Part shown: positions 28,302 through 36,499 of the stretch, in pieces | How positions within the stretch are numbered: position 1 is the first letter of the stretch | Layout: each line of letters starts with the position of its first letter | Source: CANJDH01 sp964443245 | GTDB lineage: Bacteria; Pseudomonadota; Gammaproteobacteria; Burkholderiales; JAEUOS01 | Reading direction: 5' to 3' | Assembly: GCA_964443245.1 (NCBI GenBank) | Contig: CAYUEG010000009.1 | Coordinates: forward strand, 1-59,475 | DNA: 59,475 bases | Notes under the pieces: model-generated | Databases searched by the model: none | The model's input: only the letters and a program-made list of their open reading frames with translations | What the model was told of the DNA's origin: nothing | Made by a program: the position numbers and the translations under genes

Positions 28302-29528
28302 ATGAACGCGCCTGTTCAGGACAGTCTGCAGCTCCCCCGCTCCCTTGCCGTCGCCAACCGCATGGACGAGATTGAATCGTTCTATGCCATGGAGATCATG
28401 CGCGAGGCCACCGCGCTGGAAGCCGCCGGACGTTCCATCATCTATTTGTGTGTGGGAGAGCCGGATTTCGTCGCACCTGATTCGGTCATGGCGGCAGCCG
28501 ATGCCGCCGCGCGGCGTGGTGATACCCATTACACCGTGGCGCTGGGCATCGCACCCCTGCGCCGCGCGATTGCCGGCTTCTACCAGACCCGCTACGGCTT
28601 TGCCTTGCCTCCCGAGCGCGTTGCCGTCACGGCAGGGGCGTCGGGCGCGCTCCTGATTCTGTTCGGCACACTGGTCAACCCGGGTGACGAATGGCTGATG
28701 CCCGATCCGACCTACCCTTGCAACCGGCGTTTCGTCTCGCTGTTTGGCGGCACCACCAAGCTGATTCCCTGCGGCGCGGCCGAAAACTACCAGCTCACGC
28801 CGGAACTGGTGGCGCGCCACTGGGGACCGAATACGCGCGGCGTGATGCTGGCCTCGCCCTCCAATCCGACCGGCACCACCGTGCCGCCGGCGGCGATGCG
28901 CGGCATTCGTGACGTGGTGCGTGCCAGGGGCGGCGCACTGATCGTCGACGAGATCTACCACGGCCTCACGTATACAAAAGCATCTCCCGACAGTACGCAC
29001 TTCCTCGAAGAGCCAACGGCCCTCGCGCTCGGTGACGATGTGTTCGTGATCAACAGCTTTTCGAAATACTTCAGCATGACCGGCTGGCGTTTGGGCTGGC
29101 TGGTGGCACCGGCGTCCCACATGCCGCACATCGAGAAACTGGCGCAGAACCTGTTCATCTGCCCACCCACAATGGCCCAGAACGCGGCGCTCGAATGCTT
29201 TACGCCGGAGTCGATCCGCATTTACGAGGCGCGGCGCGTGCAGTTCGCCGCGCGGCGTGACTACCTGGTAAGCGCCTTGCGCGCCCTCGGCTTTGGCATC
29301 CCCAACATGCCGGAAGGCGCGTTCTACGTGTTCGCCGACGTGTCGGCGTTCTCGGACGACAGCTTTCGGTTTTGTACCGAAGTGCTGCACGGCGCGGGGA
29401 TTGCCATCACCCCAGGCCGTGACTTCGGCGACGTGGATGCCCACAAGTACGTGCGCTTTACCTACACCATCGATATCGCGCAACTTAAGGACGTGGTTGC
29501 GCGCCTGACCACTTTTCTCAAACGCTAG
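28302..29528 (+). CDS. PLP-dependent aminotransferase (class I/II)
   Basis: A 408-aa fold-type I aminotransferase. Motifs are GEPDFVAPDSV near residue 48, the Schiff-base lysine in INSFSKYFSMTGWRLGW near 248-264, and NMPEGAFYVFADVS near 337. It resembles the aspartate/methionine-type transaminases (COG0436). The start at 28302 gives MNAPVQDSLQLPRSL. M81 hydrolase genes follow after 9 and 12 bases, so the three probably form one operon acting on an amino compound that I cannot identify. Confidence 0.88.
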   Translation: MNAPVQDSLQLPRSLAVANRMDEIESFYAMEIMREATALEAAGRSIIYLCVGEPDFVAPDSVMAAADAAARRGDTHYTVALGIAPLRRAIAGFYQTRYGFALPPERVAVTAGASGALLILFGTLVNPGDEWLMPDPTYPCNRRFVSLFGGTTKLIPCGAAENYQLTPELVARHWGPNTRGVMLASPSNPTGTTVPPAAMRGIRDVVRARGGALIVDEIYHGLTYTKASPDSTHFLEEPTALALGDDVFVINSFSKYFSMTGWRLGWLVAPASHMPHIEKLAQNLFICPPTMAQNAALECFTPESIRIYEARRVQFAARRDYLVSALRALGFGIPNMPEGAFYVFADVSAFSDDSFRFCTEVLHGAGIAITPGRDFGDVDAHKYVRFTYTIDIAQLKDVVARLTTFLKR

Positions 29529-29537
29529 GTTCATCCC

Positions 29538-31046
29538 ATGGCACGCATCGCCGTCGGCGGCTTTCAGCACGAAACCAACACCTTCGCCCCCACCCCGGCC
29601 GACTACGCAGCCTTCGAATCCGGCGGCGGCTGGCCTGGGCTATGCTTCGGAGAAGCGCTCCTACCAACGGTTTCCGGGGCAAACATTCCGGCGGGGGGCG
29701 CGTTCGAGGCGTTCCAGCGCGGCGGGCACAGCACCGTTGGCCTCGTGTGGGGCGCGGCATCACCGTCCGACCGCGTCACGCGTGACGCCTACGAGCGCAT
29801 TGCGGGCGAGATGATCACCCGGCTGCAAAAGGCGCTGCCGGTCGATGGTGTGTATCTCGACCTGCATGGCGCCATGGTGGCCGAGCACCATGACGACGGC
29901 GAAGGCGAATTGCTCGCGCGCGTACGCCGCGTGGTCGGTGACAAGGTGCCCATCGTCGTGAGCCTCGACCTGCACGCCAACGTCACGCGCCAGATGTTTG
30001 CCATGGCCGACGGCATGGTGATCTACCGTACCTATCCGCACGTCGATATGGCCGATACCGGCGCGCGCGCCGCGCAGCTCCTGATGCGCATGCTGGAGAC
30101 CGGGCGCCGCCCGGTCAAGCGCTTTCACACCTTCGACTACCTCACCGGCATTCCCTCGCAGTGCACTTTCATTGAGCCGTGCAAGAGCATCTATGCACTG
30201 CTCGACACGCTGGAACAAAAGCACGGCGTGAGCCTGTCGTTCGCCCCGGGTTTTCCAATGGCGGACTTTGCCGAGTGCGGCATGTCCATCGTCGGTTACG
30301 GCAATGACGATGCGGCGGTTGCGCGCGCCATGACGGAGCTGCGCGTGCGCATCGAGGAAGCCGAGAAGGAGTTCGCCCTCGACTTGCTCTCGCCGGCAGA
30401 CGCGATCCGGCGCGCCATGCAGACCGGCACGATCGGGCTGCCGACCGTGCTGGCCGACACGCAGGACAACCCGGGTGCGGGCGGCAACGGCGACACCACC
30501 GCCCTGCTGGCCGCGATGCTGGCGATCAAGCCGCAGGACACCGCCTTCGGCATGATCATCGACCCGCATGCCGCGCGCTTCGCCCATGAAGTCGGGCGCA
30601 ACAACACGACCGAATTTTCCATCGGCGCCATCTCCGGCGTGGCGGGTATCGAGCCGGTGCGTGCGCGCTTCAAGGTCGAGGCGCTCGGCGACGGCAACTT
30701 CACGGGCACCGGCCCATTCTATCGGGGCTTCAGGATGCACATGGGGCCGATGGCCGCGCTGCGCAGTGTCGACGCGCCAGGCGTGCGCGTGGTGCTCGCC
30801 ACCACCAAATGCCAGACAGCGGATCAGGAAATGTTCCGCCATGTCGGCATCGAACCGAAGCTGCAGCGCATCGTGGCGGTGAAAAGCTCGGTGCACTTTC
30901 GCGCCGACTTCCAGCCGATCGCCAAGGAGGTGCTGGTGGTCAAGGCGCCGGGGCCGGCACTGGCCGATCCGGTGGAATTCGACTGGAAGAAGCTGCGCAA
31001 GGGCATTCGCCTGCGGCCGCACGGGCCAGTGTTCGCAGGTGCCTGA
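29538..31046 (+). CDS. M81-family metallohydrolase (MlrC-like), copy 1
   Basis: A 502-aa MlrC/M81 protein. It opens ARIAVGGFQHETNTFAPTPADY; likely zinc ligands are D144 and H146 in SLDLHANVT and H168 in TYPHVDMAD, and VYLDLHGAMV precedes them. The C-terminal MlrC domain continues with DNPGAGGNGDTTALL. MlrC of microcystin degraders linearised-peptide hydrolysis names the family, but most members have unknown substrates. Residues 39-47 (EALLPTVSG) are encoded by a copy of the dispersed repeat. A paralogue follows after 12 bases. Confidence 0.88.
   Translation: MARIAVGGFQHETNTFAPTPADYAAFESGGGWPGLCFGEALLPTVSGANIPAGGAFEAFQRGGHSTVGLVWGAASPSDRVTRDAYERIAGEMITRLQKALPVDGVYLDLHGAMVAEHHDDGEGELLARVRRVVGDKVPIVVSLDLHANVTRQMFAMADGMVIYRTYPHVDMADTGARAAQLLMRMLETGRRPVKRFHTFDYLTGIPSQCTFIEPCKSIYALLDTLEQKHGVSLSFAPGFPMADFAECGMSIVGYGNDDAAVARAMTELRVRIEEAEKEFALDLLSPADAIRRAMQTGTIGLPTVLADTQDNPGAGGNGDTTALLAAMLAIKPQDTAFGMIIDPHAARFAHEVGRNNTTEFSIGAISGVAGIEPVRARFKVEALGDGNFTGTGPFYRGFRMHMGPMAALRSVDAPGVRVVLATTKCQTADQEMFRHVGIEPKLQRIVAVKSSVHFRADFQPIAKEVLVVKAPGPALADPVEFDWKKLRKGIRLRPHGPVFAGA
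29652..29680 (+). repeat. dispersed CACCAACG repeat, copy E, inside the M81 gene
   Basis: GAAGCGCTCCTACCAACGG plus TTTCCGGGGC. It reads in frame as EALLPTVSG in the M81 protein. GGAG-AAGCG-CTCC (29649-29661) can form a small hairpin next to the core. Identity with copies A and B across the core is too long to be chance codon use. Confidence 0.65.
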
Positions 31047-31058
31047 CAGATCACTCCC

Positions 31059-32576
31059 ATGACCCAGCGCTTTGTCATTGCCCTCATCAAGCACGAGACC
31101 AACACGTTCTCGCCGATCCCGACGCCGCTCGAAAAGTTCGGGCACGGTCAGGGGCCGGCGTTCGGCCGTGCCGCGCGCGATGCCTTCGAGGGCTCGGCAA
31201 CGCCCATGGCTGCCTTCATCGACATCGCCAAACGCGAAGGCGCCGAGATCATCACGCCGGTGGCAGCCGAGTCCTGGCCATCCGCCGCGTGCACCCGTGC
31301 CACCTTTGAACAACTGGTGCGGCCGCTTGAAGAGGCTGTCCGGCAGGGCTGTGATGCGATCTTTCTCGACCTGCACGGCGCAATGGTGGTCGATGATTGT
31401 CTCGACGCCGAAGGCGAGATCCTGATGCGCCTGCGCCGCATCCATGCCACGGTGCCGATTGCGGTGACCTTCGACTACCACACGAATCTGTCGCCCGAGA
31501 CGGTGCAATGCGCCACCGTCATCACCGGTTACAAGACTTATCCGCACGTCGACATGTACGAAGCCGGGCAACTGGCCGGCGAGATCCTCGTCAACACGAT
31601 GAAGGGCCGCGTCAAGCCGGTCATGAAGTGGGGCTGGCTGCCGATCGTGCCGTCGATCATGCGCCATGCACCCGAAGACGGCCCGGCCGGTGCGATTCTC
31701 ACCGAGGCGCGCGCCGCCGAAATGCGCGGTGATGTGCTGGCCGCCACGCTGCTGCCGGCATTTGCGCACGCGGACACGCCCTACACCGGTCTGTCGGTCG
31801 TGGTGGTGGGGGATGCCCTCAAACCGCAAGGGGAGGCAAACGCGGCGCGCGTCTGTGACGCGATGCTGCGCATTGCGCGCGAGGGCAAGGCCGGCTTTGC
31901 CTACCAGCGCACCGCGCTGGCCGATTCGGTAGCACGCGCCAAGGCACTCGGTGATGCGGCCTCTACCGGCAAGGACACCGGCCCGGTGCTGCTGATCGAC
32001 CATTGTGACAACTGCGGCTCAGGCGGCGCGCAGGACGTGATGATGGTGGTCGAGGAAATCCTCAAGCAGGGCCTCGACGATGTGGCGATCGCGCCGATTC
32101 GCGACCCGGACGCTGTGCAGAAGATGATCGCCGCCGGCATCGGCAACAACGTCACGCTGCAACTGGGCGGCAAGACCGACATGCCGTCGGTTGGTCTTGC
32201 CGGTCGGCCGCTGACCCTCTCGGGCAAGGTCAAGACCATTACCGACGGCGAGATCGTGTTCCGCGGGCCGATGTATACCGGCCTCAAATCGCATCTCGGC
32301 CCGACCGGCGTGCTCGAGGTGGCCGATGCGCGCGGCCGCGCGGAGATTGTCATCACCAGCCTGCCGCATGAACCGTTCGACCTGGTGATCTTTCGCCACT
32401 GCGGCATCGAGCCCACCAGGAAGCGTTTCATCATGTTGAAGAGTCGCATCCATTACCGCGCCGGGTTCAAGCCCATCGCCAGCCACATCGTGGAATGCCA
32501 GGGGGAAGGCGTCACCAGTGCCGATCTCTCGGTTTATCGCTACCGGCATGTCAAGGCGGACCTGCTGATTGCGTAG
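31059..32576 (+). CDS. M81-family metallohydrolase (MlrC-like), copy 2
   Basis: A 505-aa paralogue of the preceding gene, opening FVIALIKHETNTFSPIPTPL. It has IFLDLHGAMVVDD, the ligand segment TFDYHTNLS (Tyr in place of Leu between D and H) and TYPHVDMYEAGQ, then DHCDNCGSGGAQD in the C-terminal domain. Overall similarity with copy 1 is clear but not recent. Two adjacent M81 genes with a transaminase suggest a catabolic route for a peptide- or amide-like compound, though no transporter gene is linked here. Confidence 0.88.
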   Translation: MTQRFVIALIKHETNTFSPIPTPLEKFGHGQGPAFGRAARDAFEGSATPMAAFIDIAKREGAEIITPVAAESWPSAACTRATFEQLVRPLEEAVRQGCDAIFLDLHGAMVVDDCLDAEGEILMRLRRIHATVPIAVTFDYHTNLSPETVQCATVITGYKTYPHVDMYEAGQLAGEILVNTMKGRVKPVMKWGWLPIVPSIMRHAPEDGPAGAILTEARAAEMRGDVLAATLLPAFAHADTPYTGLSVVVVGDALKPQGEANAARVCDAMLRIAREGKAGFAYQRTALADSVARAKALGDAASTGKDTGPVLLIDHCDNCGSGGAQDVMMVVEEILKQGLDDVAIAPIRDPDAVQKMIAAGIGNNVTLQLGGKTDMPSVGLAGRPLTLSGKVKTITDGEIVFRGPMYTGLKSHLGPTGVLEVADARGRAEIVITSLPHEPFDLVIFRHCGIEPTRKRFIMLKSRIHYRAGFKPIASHIVECQGEGVTSADLSVYRYRHVKADLLIA

Positions 32577-32672
32577 AATGCACAGGAATTCCCTGGTTGA
32601 TCCTGCACACACATGTGCTGACCTCTCCTGAGGCGCGCGTTTGCCGCGATCCATGCACCGTTCCATTCGCTC

Positions 32673-33464
32673 ATGCCTGAAAACTACAGCCTGCTGATCG
32701 ACATCGGCAACACCTTCGTGAAGTGGGGCCGCTACAAGATTCGGCCCATTTCCGATACACCACCACCGCCCAAAGGCTGGGCGCAGGACAACTGCCTCGA
32801 GTTCGGCACCACGCTGCTCGATGAGATTCCCTCGCTGGTGGGGCCATTCCGGCGGGCCCATGCACCGCGCCACACCGTCATTTCCAATGTCGCCGGCACC
32901 AAGGTGCGCAACACGCTGATGCATGTCCTGGAGATCTGGCCGGATGCGCTGCCGGCCTACTGGCTCAGCGCCCAGGAAAGCCAGTGTGGCGTGACCAACG
33001 GCTACCGCAACCCGGCCCAACTGGGCACCGACCGCTGGGCCGCGATGATCGGCGCGCGTGCCCTGCTGCCGGAACAGCCGGTGCTGGTGGTGGTGTGCGG
33101 TACAGCGACGACGATCGATCTGATTTCCCCCGAAGGCCGGTTCGTCGGCGGCAACATCATGCCCGGTGTCGGACTGATGCTGCGCTCCCTGCACACCAAC
33201 ACGGCGGCACTGCCCGATGCGGATGGCGACTACGTGGACCACCCAAGCCAGACGGTCGATGCAATCGTCTCCGGCTGCCATCACGCACAGGCGGGTGCCA
33301 TTGAACGCCTGTTTCGCCGCCACCGTGCCGAGTATCCCGACCTGATGTGCATCATTTCCGGCGGTTCCGGACGGGCACTCGTGCCCAGGCTCACGATTCC
33401 GCACAAGCACCACGACAATCTGGTACTTGAAGGCCTGTACCGCATCAGCCAAAGCCAGACCTGA
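32673..33464 (+). CDS. coaX: type III pantothenate kinase
   Basis: A 263-aa CoaX that phosphorylates pantothenate as the first step of CoA synthesis. It has the ASKHA-fold phosphate-1 motif LLIDIGNTFVKWG (residues 7-19), GTDRWAAMIGARAL near 120 and GTATTIDLISPEGRFVGG near 146-163. It lies 96 bases after the M81 pair and 17 bases before a SPOR-domain gene. Bacteria with CoaX usually lack CoaA. No biotin-ligase (birA) fusion is present, although birA and coaX are often neighbours in betaproteobacteria. Confidence 0.92.
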   Translation: MPENYSLLIDIGNTFVKWGRYKIRPISDTPPPPKGWAQDNCLEFGTTLLDEIPSLVGPFRRAHAPRHTVISNVAGTKVRNTLMHVLEIWPDALPAYWLSAQESQCGVTNGYRNPAQLGTDRWAAMIGARALLPEQPVLVVVCGTATTIDLISPEGRFVGGNIMPGVGLMLRSLHTNTAALPDADGDYVDHPSQTVDAIVSGCHHAQAGAIERLFRRHRAEYPDLMCIISGGSGRALVPRLTIPHKHHDNLVLEGLYRISQSQT

Positions 33465-33481
33465 CCCCGGCGAAGCCTGCG

Positions 33482-34177
33482 ATGCGCGTCCTGTTTTTTC
33501 TGCTGATCCTGGCAAACCTGCTGTTCTTTGCCTGGAACGCCGGTTATCTGGGCAGCCTCGAGGGCAGCGGCGGCGAACCCGAGCGCCTCGCACAGCAGGT
33601 GTCACCCGAGAAGATTCGCATCCTCAGCCCCGAAGAAGCAAAGAAAGCCGCCGCAGATGCCAAGGCCAATCCGCAAAGCTGCCTGGAGTGGGGCACCTTT
33701 CCGGTGCAGGAAGTCGAAAAGGTTACCGAAGCCCTGGGAACCCTGGGATTGGGAGACCGGCTCAGTTCACGCAAGGTCGACGAAACGGCAGGCTGGTGGG
33801 TCTACATGGCCAGTTTGGGCAGCAAGCCCAATGCAGACAAGAAGGTGGATGAGCTCAAGCGCCTGGGGGTAACGGATTTCTTCATCGTGCAGGACGACGG
33901 CCCCAACAAGTTCGCCATTTCGCTCGGCGTATTCCGCACCGAGGAAGCGGCACGCAACTACCTCACCATCCTGTCGGGCAAAGGTGTCAAGACCGCCAAG
34001 GCCGAAGAGCGGGAAACCAGGGTGCAAAAGACCGTGTTCCGCCTGCGTGGCCTGGATGCCTCGGCATTGACCAAGCTTGAAGCGATCAAGAAAGACTTCC
34101 CGGGGCACGACACCAAGGAGTGTGGCCCGGAAGAGCGCAAGCTGGAGGAAAAGAAGGGCGACGAGAAGAAGGCCTAG
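33482..34177 (+). CDS. SPOR-domain membrane protein
   Basis: A 231-aa protein with an N-terminal membrane helix (VLFFLLILANLLFFAWNAGYL, residues 3-23), a charged linker, and a SPOR domain at about 100-165 (WVYMASLGSKPNADKKVDELKRLGV...FAISLGVFRTEEAARNYL) that should bind denuded peptidoglycan at the division site. The C-terminus is very Lys/Glu-rich. A gene of this type commonly follows coaX in betaproteobacteria. The ATG is 17 bases after the coaX stop. A precise role in division is not shown. Confidence 0.85.
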   Translation: MRVLFFLLILANLLFFAWNAGYLGSLEGSGGEPERLAQQVSPEKIRILSPEEAKKAAADAKANPQSCLEWGTFPVQEVEKVTEALGTLGLGDRLSSRKVDETAGWWVYMASLGSKPNADKKVDELKRLGVTDFFIVQDDGPNKFAISLGVFRTEEAARNYLTILSGKGVKTAKAEERETRVQKTVFRLRGLDASALTKLEAIKKDFPGHDTKECGPEERKLEEKKGDEKKA

Positions 34178-34185
34178 CCCGGCTG

Positions 34186-34199
34186 CAGCGATATCGCTG
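34186..34199. terminator. palindrome between convergent genes
   Basis: CAGCGATATCGCTG, a 14-bp perfect palindrome within the 36-bp gap between the SPOR gene and rfaE2, flanked by CTAGCCCGG and CCGGCTAG, which extend the pairing. A bidirectional terminator is plausible; there is no T-run. Confidence 0.4.
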
Positions 34200-34213
34200 A
34201 AGCTGGTTTCCGG

Positions 34214-34714
34214 CTAGGCCTGTGACGACGTGGCGCGCACCTTGCGCAGCATGGCCGTGGTGGATCGCTCATGCAGGAACGGGATGGACACCACGCTGCC
34301 ACCCCAGGATTTGACTTCGGGTGCGCCGACCATGCGCTCAGGTGCCCAGTCGCCGCCCTTGACCAGCACCATCGGCCGCACCGCCAGGATGGCGTTGAGG
34401 GGAGTATCTTCGGTAAAGCAGGTCACCAGGTCGACACATCCGAGCGCCGCCAGCACTGCCATGCGGTCCGCTTCGAGGTTGATCGGGCGGTCATCCCCCT
34501 TGCCCAGGCGCCTCACCGACGCATCGCTGTTGACCCCCACCACCAGACTTGCGCCAAGCGCGCGGGCTTGCGCCAGGTAGGTCACATGGCCGCGATGCAG
34601 AAGATCGAACACGCCGTTGGTAAAGACCACCGGCTGCGGCAACAAGGCAGCGCGTGCTGCCAACTCACCGACGGAACACAGCTTCGCTTCGAATGCAGGC
34701 GCCGGAAAGGTCAT
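34214..34714 (-). CDS. rfaE2: D-glycero-beta-D-manno-heptose 1-phosphate adenylyltransferase
   Basis: A 166-aa nucleotidyltransferase (RfaE domain II, HldE C-terminal half) making ADP-heptose for the LPS inner core. It has FTNGVFDLLHRGHVTYL at about residues 31-47 with the HxGH motif, GVNSDASVRRLGKG near 60 and the closing HERSTTAML (S-T-T). As in other betaproteobacteria the kinase half is a separate gene, absent from this window. The start is ATG at 34714; the ribosome site is weak. The SIS protein at 48266-48856 is not necessarily its pathway partner. Confidence 0.92.
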   Translation of the reverse strand: MTFPAPAFEAKLCSVGELAARAALLPQPVVFTNGVFDLLHRGHVTYLAQARALGASLVVGVNSDASVRRLGKGDDRPINLEADRMAVLAALGCVDLVTCFTEDTPLNAILAVRPMVLVKGGDWAPERMVGAPEVKSWGGSVVSIPFLHERSTTAMLRKVRATSSQA

Positions 34715-34771
34715 GGCAGGTTCGTCGTGGCAGGGTCCGGGGTACTGCGCCGCCCGTCGCATCAGACCGTG

Positions 34772-35419
34772 CTACTGGGCTTTCCAGTGTGGCGGAATGG
34801 TCTTCTCGAAATAAGGCAGCGCCTCGATGCGCCGCGCCCATGCGCCAATCTTGCCAGGGCGCGAAGTGACCAATGCCAGATCGGGTTTCTTCAGGTCACA
34901 ACGGGCCAGCGTGGCAACCAGCGGATAGAGTGCGAAATCGGCGGCGGTAACGGCCGGGCCCGCCAAAAACTCGCCGCGCATGTGCTCGGCGATGAAGCCC
35001 AGTTCATCCAGCACTGCCTGGCGCGCTTCGGCAATGCGGTCTTCTTTCCACTTTTCCTTGGGCGTCCACATCACCCACCCGGTCAGCTTGTCGAGGGCCG
35101 AGCCCATGCGGTCATCTATCTCGGAGATCCAGCGCCGCACCTGGGCACGCTCCTTGGTCGCACCGGGAATGAGGCGCGGCGTGGCGGGGTATTGCTCTTC
35201 CAGGTATTCCACGATGGCGTTCGACTCGGACAGCAGGTAGCCGTCATCATCGATCAACGGCACCTGGCCGCGCGGGTTCTTCGCCAGATACGCGGCGGTC
35301 TTCAGGTCCCCGGCGGAGAACGACATCAGCTTGAAATCGTAGGCCAGGCCTTTGTGTTCAAGCGCCAGCCAGACTCGCCAGGCTGGTGGCGATCCGGAGC
35401 CATAGTAGAAGGTGATCAC
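34772..35419 (-). CDS. glutathione S-transferase family protein
   Basis: A 215-aa GST. The thioredoxin-like N-terminal domain (1-80) has ITFYYGSGSPPAWRVWLALEH, VPLIDDDGYLLSESNAIVEYL with the cis-Pro and the glutathione-binding ESNAI; the C-terminal helical domain follows. The catalytic residue in this class would be one of the Ser/Tyr residues near Y5-S7. It overlaps the ferritin-like gene upstream by four bases (ATGA), suggesting a joint role, possibly in detoxification of a lipid-derived compound (inference). Confidence 0.88.
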   Translation of the reverse strand: MITFYYGSGSPPAWRVWLALEHKGLAYDFKLMSFSAGDLKTAAYLAKNPRGQVPLIDDDGYLLSESNAIVEYLEEQYPATPRLIPGATKERAQVRRWISEIDDRMGSALDKLTGWVMWTPKEKWKEDRIAEARQAVLDELGFIAEHMRGEFLAGPAVTAADFALYPLVATLARCDLKKPDLALVTSRPGKIGAWARRIEALPYFEKTIPPHWKAQ

Positions 35420-36348
35420 GCTGCGCGAAGGGTACCGAGTTGAGCTTCGCCGATTGTAGCTTCTATCCTTTCACCGATTTTCTCGCCGATTTTTTCAGTC
35501 AGCTTGCCGCCGACTTCAGCGACACGCCGCGACAACTCCTTGCGATAGCGATTCAGGTCCTGCACCGATTCGAACGTGCGGTCAAACAGCAACGAGGCGT
35601 TGTGCAGGATGCGGTCGATCACCTTTTTCTCCCAGACACGATCAAACTGGATCTGCTTGTCCAGCCACTGCTCCAGCCAGGCCGGATCGGGCAGGCGCGA
35701 CTGAATCGTGTCGTTCGGAAACATGGCCTCGTTCACATGCAGGTTGGTCGGGTGCAACGCCTGCGCGGTCCGGCTGGCGGATGCCATCAGGACGCCGATC
35801 TTGGCAAACGCCGCACGCGCCTGATCGCCAAAATTGCCGATCGCGCGTTTCATGTACTGCAGATAGGCGCCCCCATGACGCGCTTCGTCGCGCGAAATCA
35901 GGCCGTAGATGTGCTTGATCACCGGCTCGGAGTGCCATTCGGAGGCGCGCCGGTACCAGTGATTGAGGCGAATCTCGCCGCAGAAATGCAGCATCAGGGT
36001 TTCCAGCGCCGGCGCCGGATCGAACGGGAAGCGCACCGCATGCAGTTCCGCTTCAGTCGGCAGGTATTCGGGGCGGAACCGGCGCAGGTACTCCAGCAGC
36101 ACCAGGGAATGCTTCTGTTCCTCGAAGAACCACACACTCATGAAGGCGGAAAAATCCGAATCATGGGCGTTGTCACGCAGAAACATCTCGGTGGCCGGCA
36201 GAGCCGCCCATTCGGTGATCGCATTCATCTTGATGGTCTGCGCCTGCTCGTCGGACAGCAGGCTGCCCTCAAATCGATCCCAGGGCACATCGGTCTCCAT
36301 GTTCCAGCGCACCGCTTCGAACGATTTGAACAATTCCGGATAAAGCAT
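35416..36348 (-). CDS. ferritin-like diiron protein (acyl-ACP desaturase-like)
   Basis: A 310-aa protein with a four-helix diiron pattern. Candidate ligands are E46, E77 and H80 (EEQKH), E125, and E155 and H158 (DEARH), the layout of acyl-ACP desaturase/ferritin-like oxygenases. The C-terminus has an amphipathic repeat (KLTEKIGEKIGERIEATIGE). Start ATG at 36348 with AAGGAAG upstream. It overlaps the GST gene, so both are one transcript. The function could be fatty-acid desaturation or hydroxylation; sequence alone does not decide. Confidence 0.82.
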   Translation of the reverse strand: MLYPELFKSFEAVRWNMETDVPWDRFEGSLLSDEQAQTIKMNAITEWAALPATEMFLRDNAHDSDFSAFMSVWFFEEQKHSLVLLEYLRRFRPEYLPTEAELHAVRFPFDPAPALETLMLHFCGEIRLNHWYRRASEWHSEPVIKHIYGLISRDEARHGGAYLQYMKRAIGNFGDQARAAFAKIGVLMASASRTAQALHPTNLHVNEAMFPNDTIQSRLPDPAWLEQWLDKQIQFDRVWEKKVIDRILHNASLLFDRTFESVQDLNRYRKELSRRVAEVGGKLTEKIGEKIGERIEATIGEAQLGTLRAA

Positions 36349-36499
36349 GAATTTCTTCCTTTCAGGCAGCCCGCCCTCTTTCGAGATGGTGGCAGGGAAA
36401 TATGACGGCAATATCTCTGCCGGTCAAGCGCGGTCCCGTCGAAAAGCCCTGTTGCGAATAACGGCCAGGCCGGGCAGTTGGTGCACGAAATGTGGCAAA

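Noticed and set aside
29760..32003. 747-codon open frame on the - strand opposite the M81 genes
   Set aside because: The two M81 proteins on the + strand are intact and recognisable; the antisense frame has shadow composition and no ribosome site.
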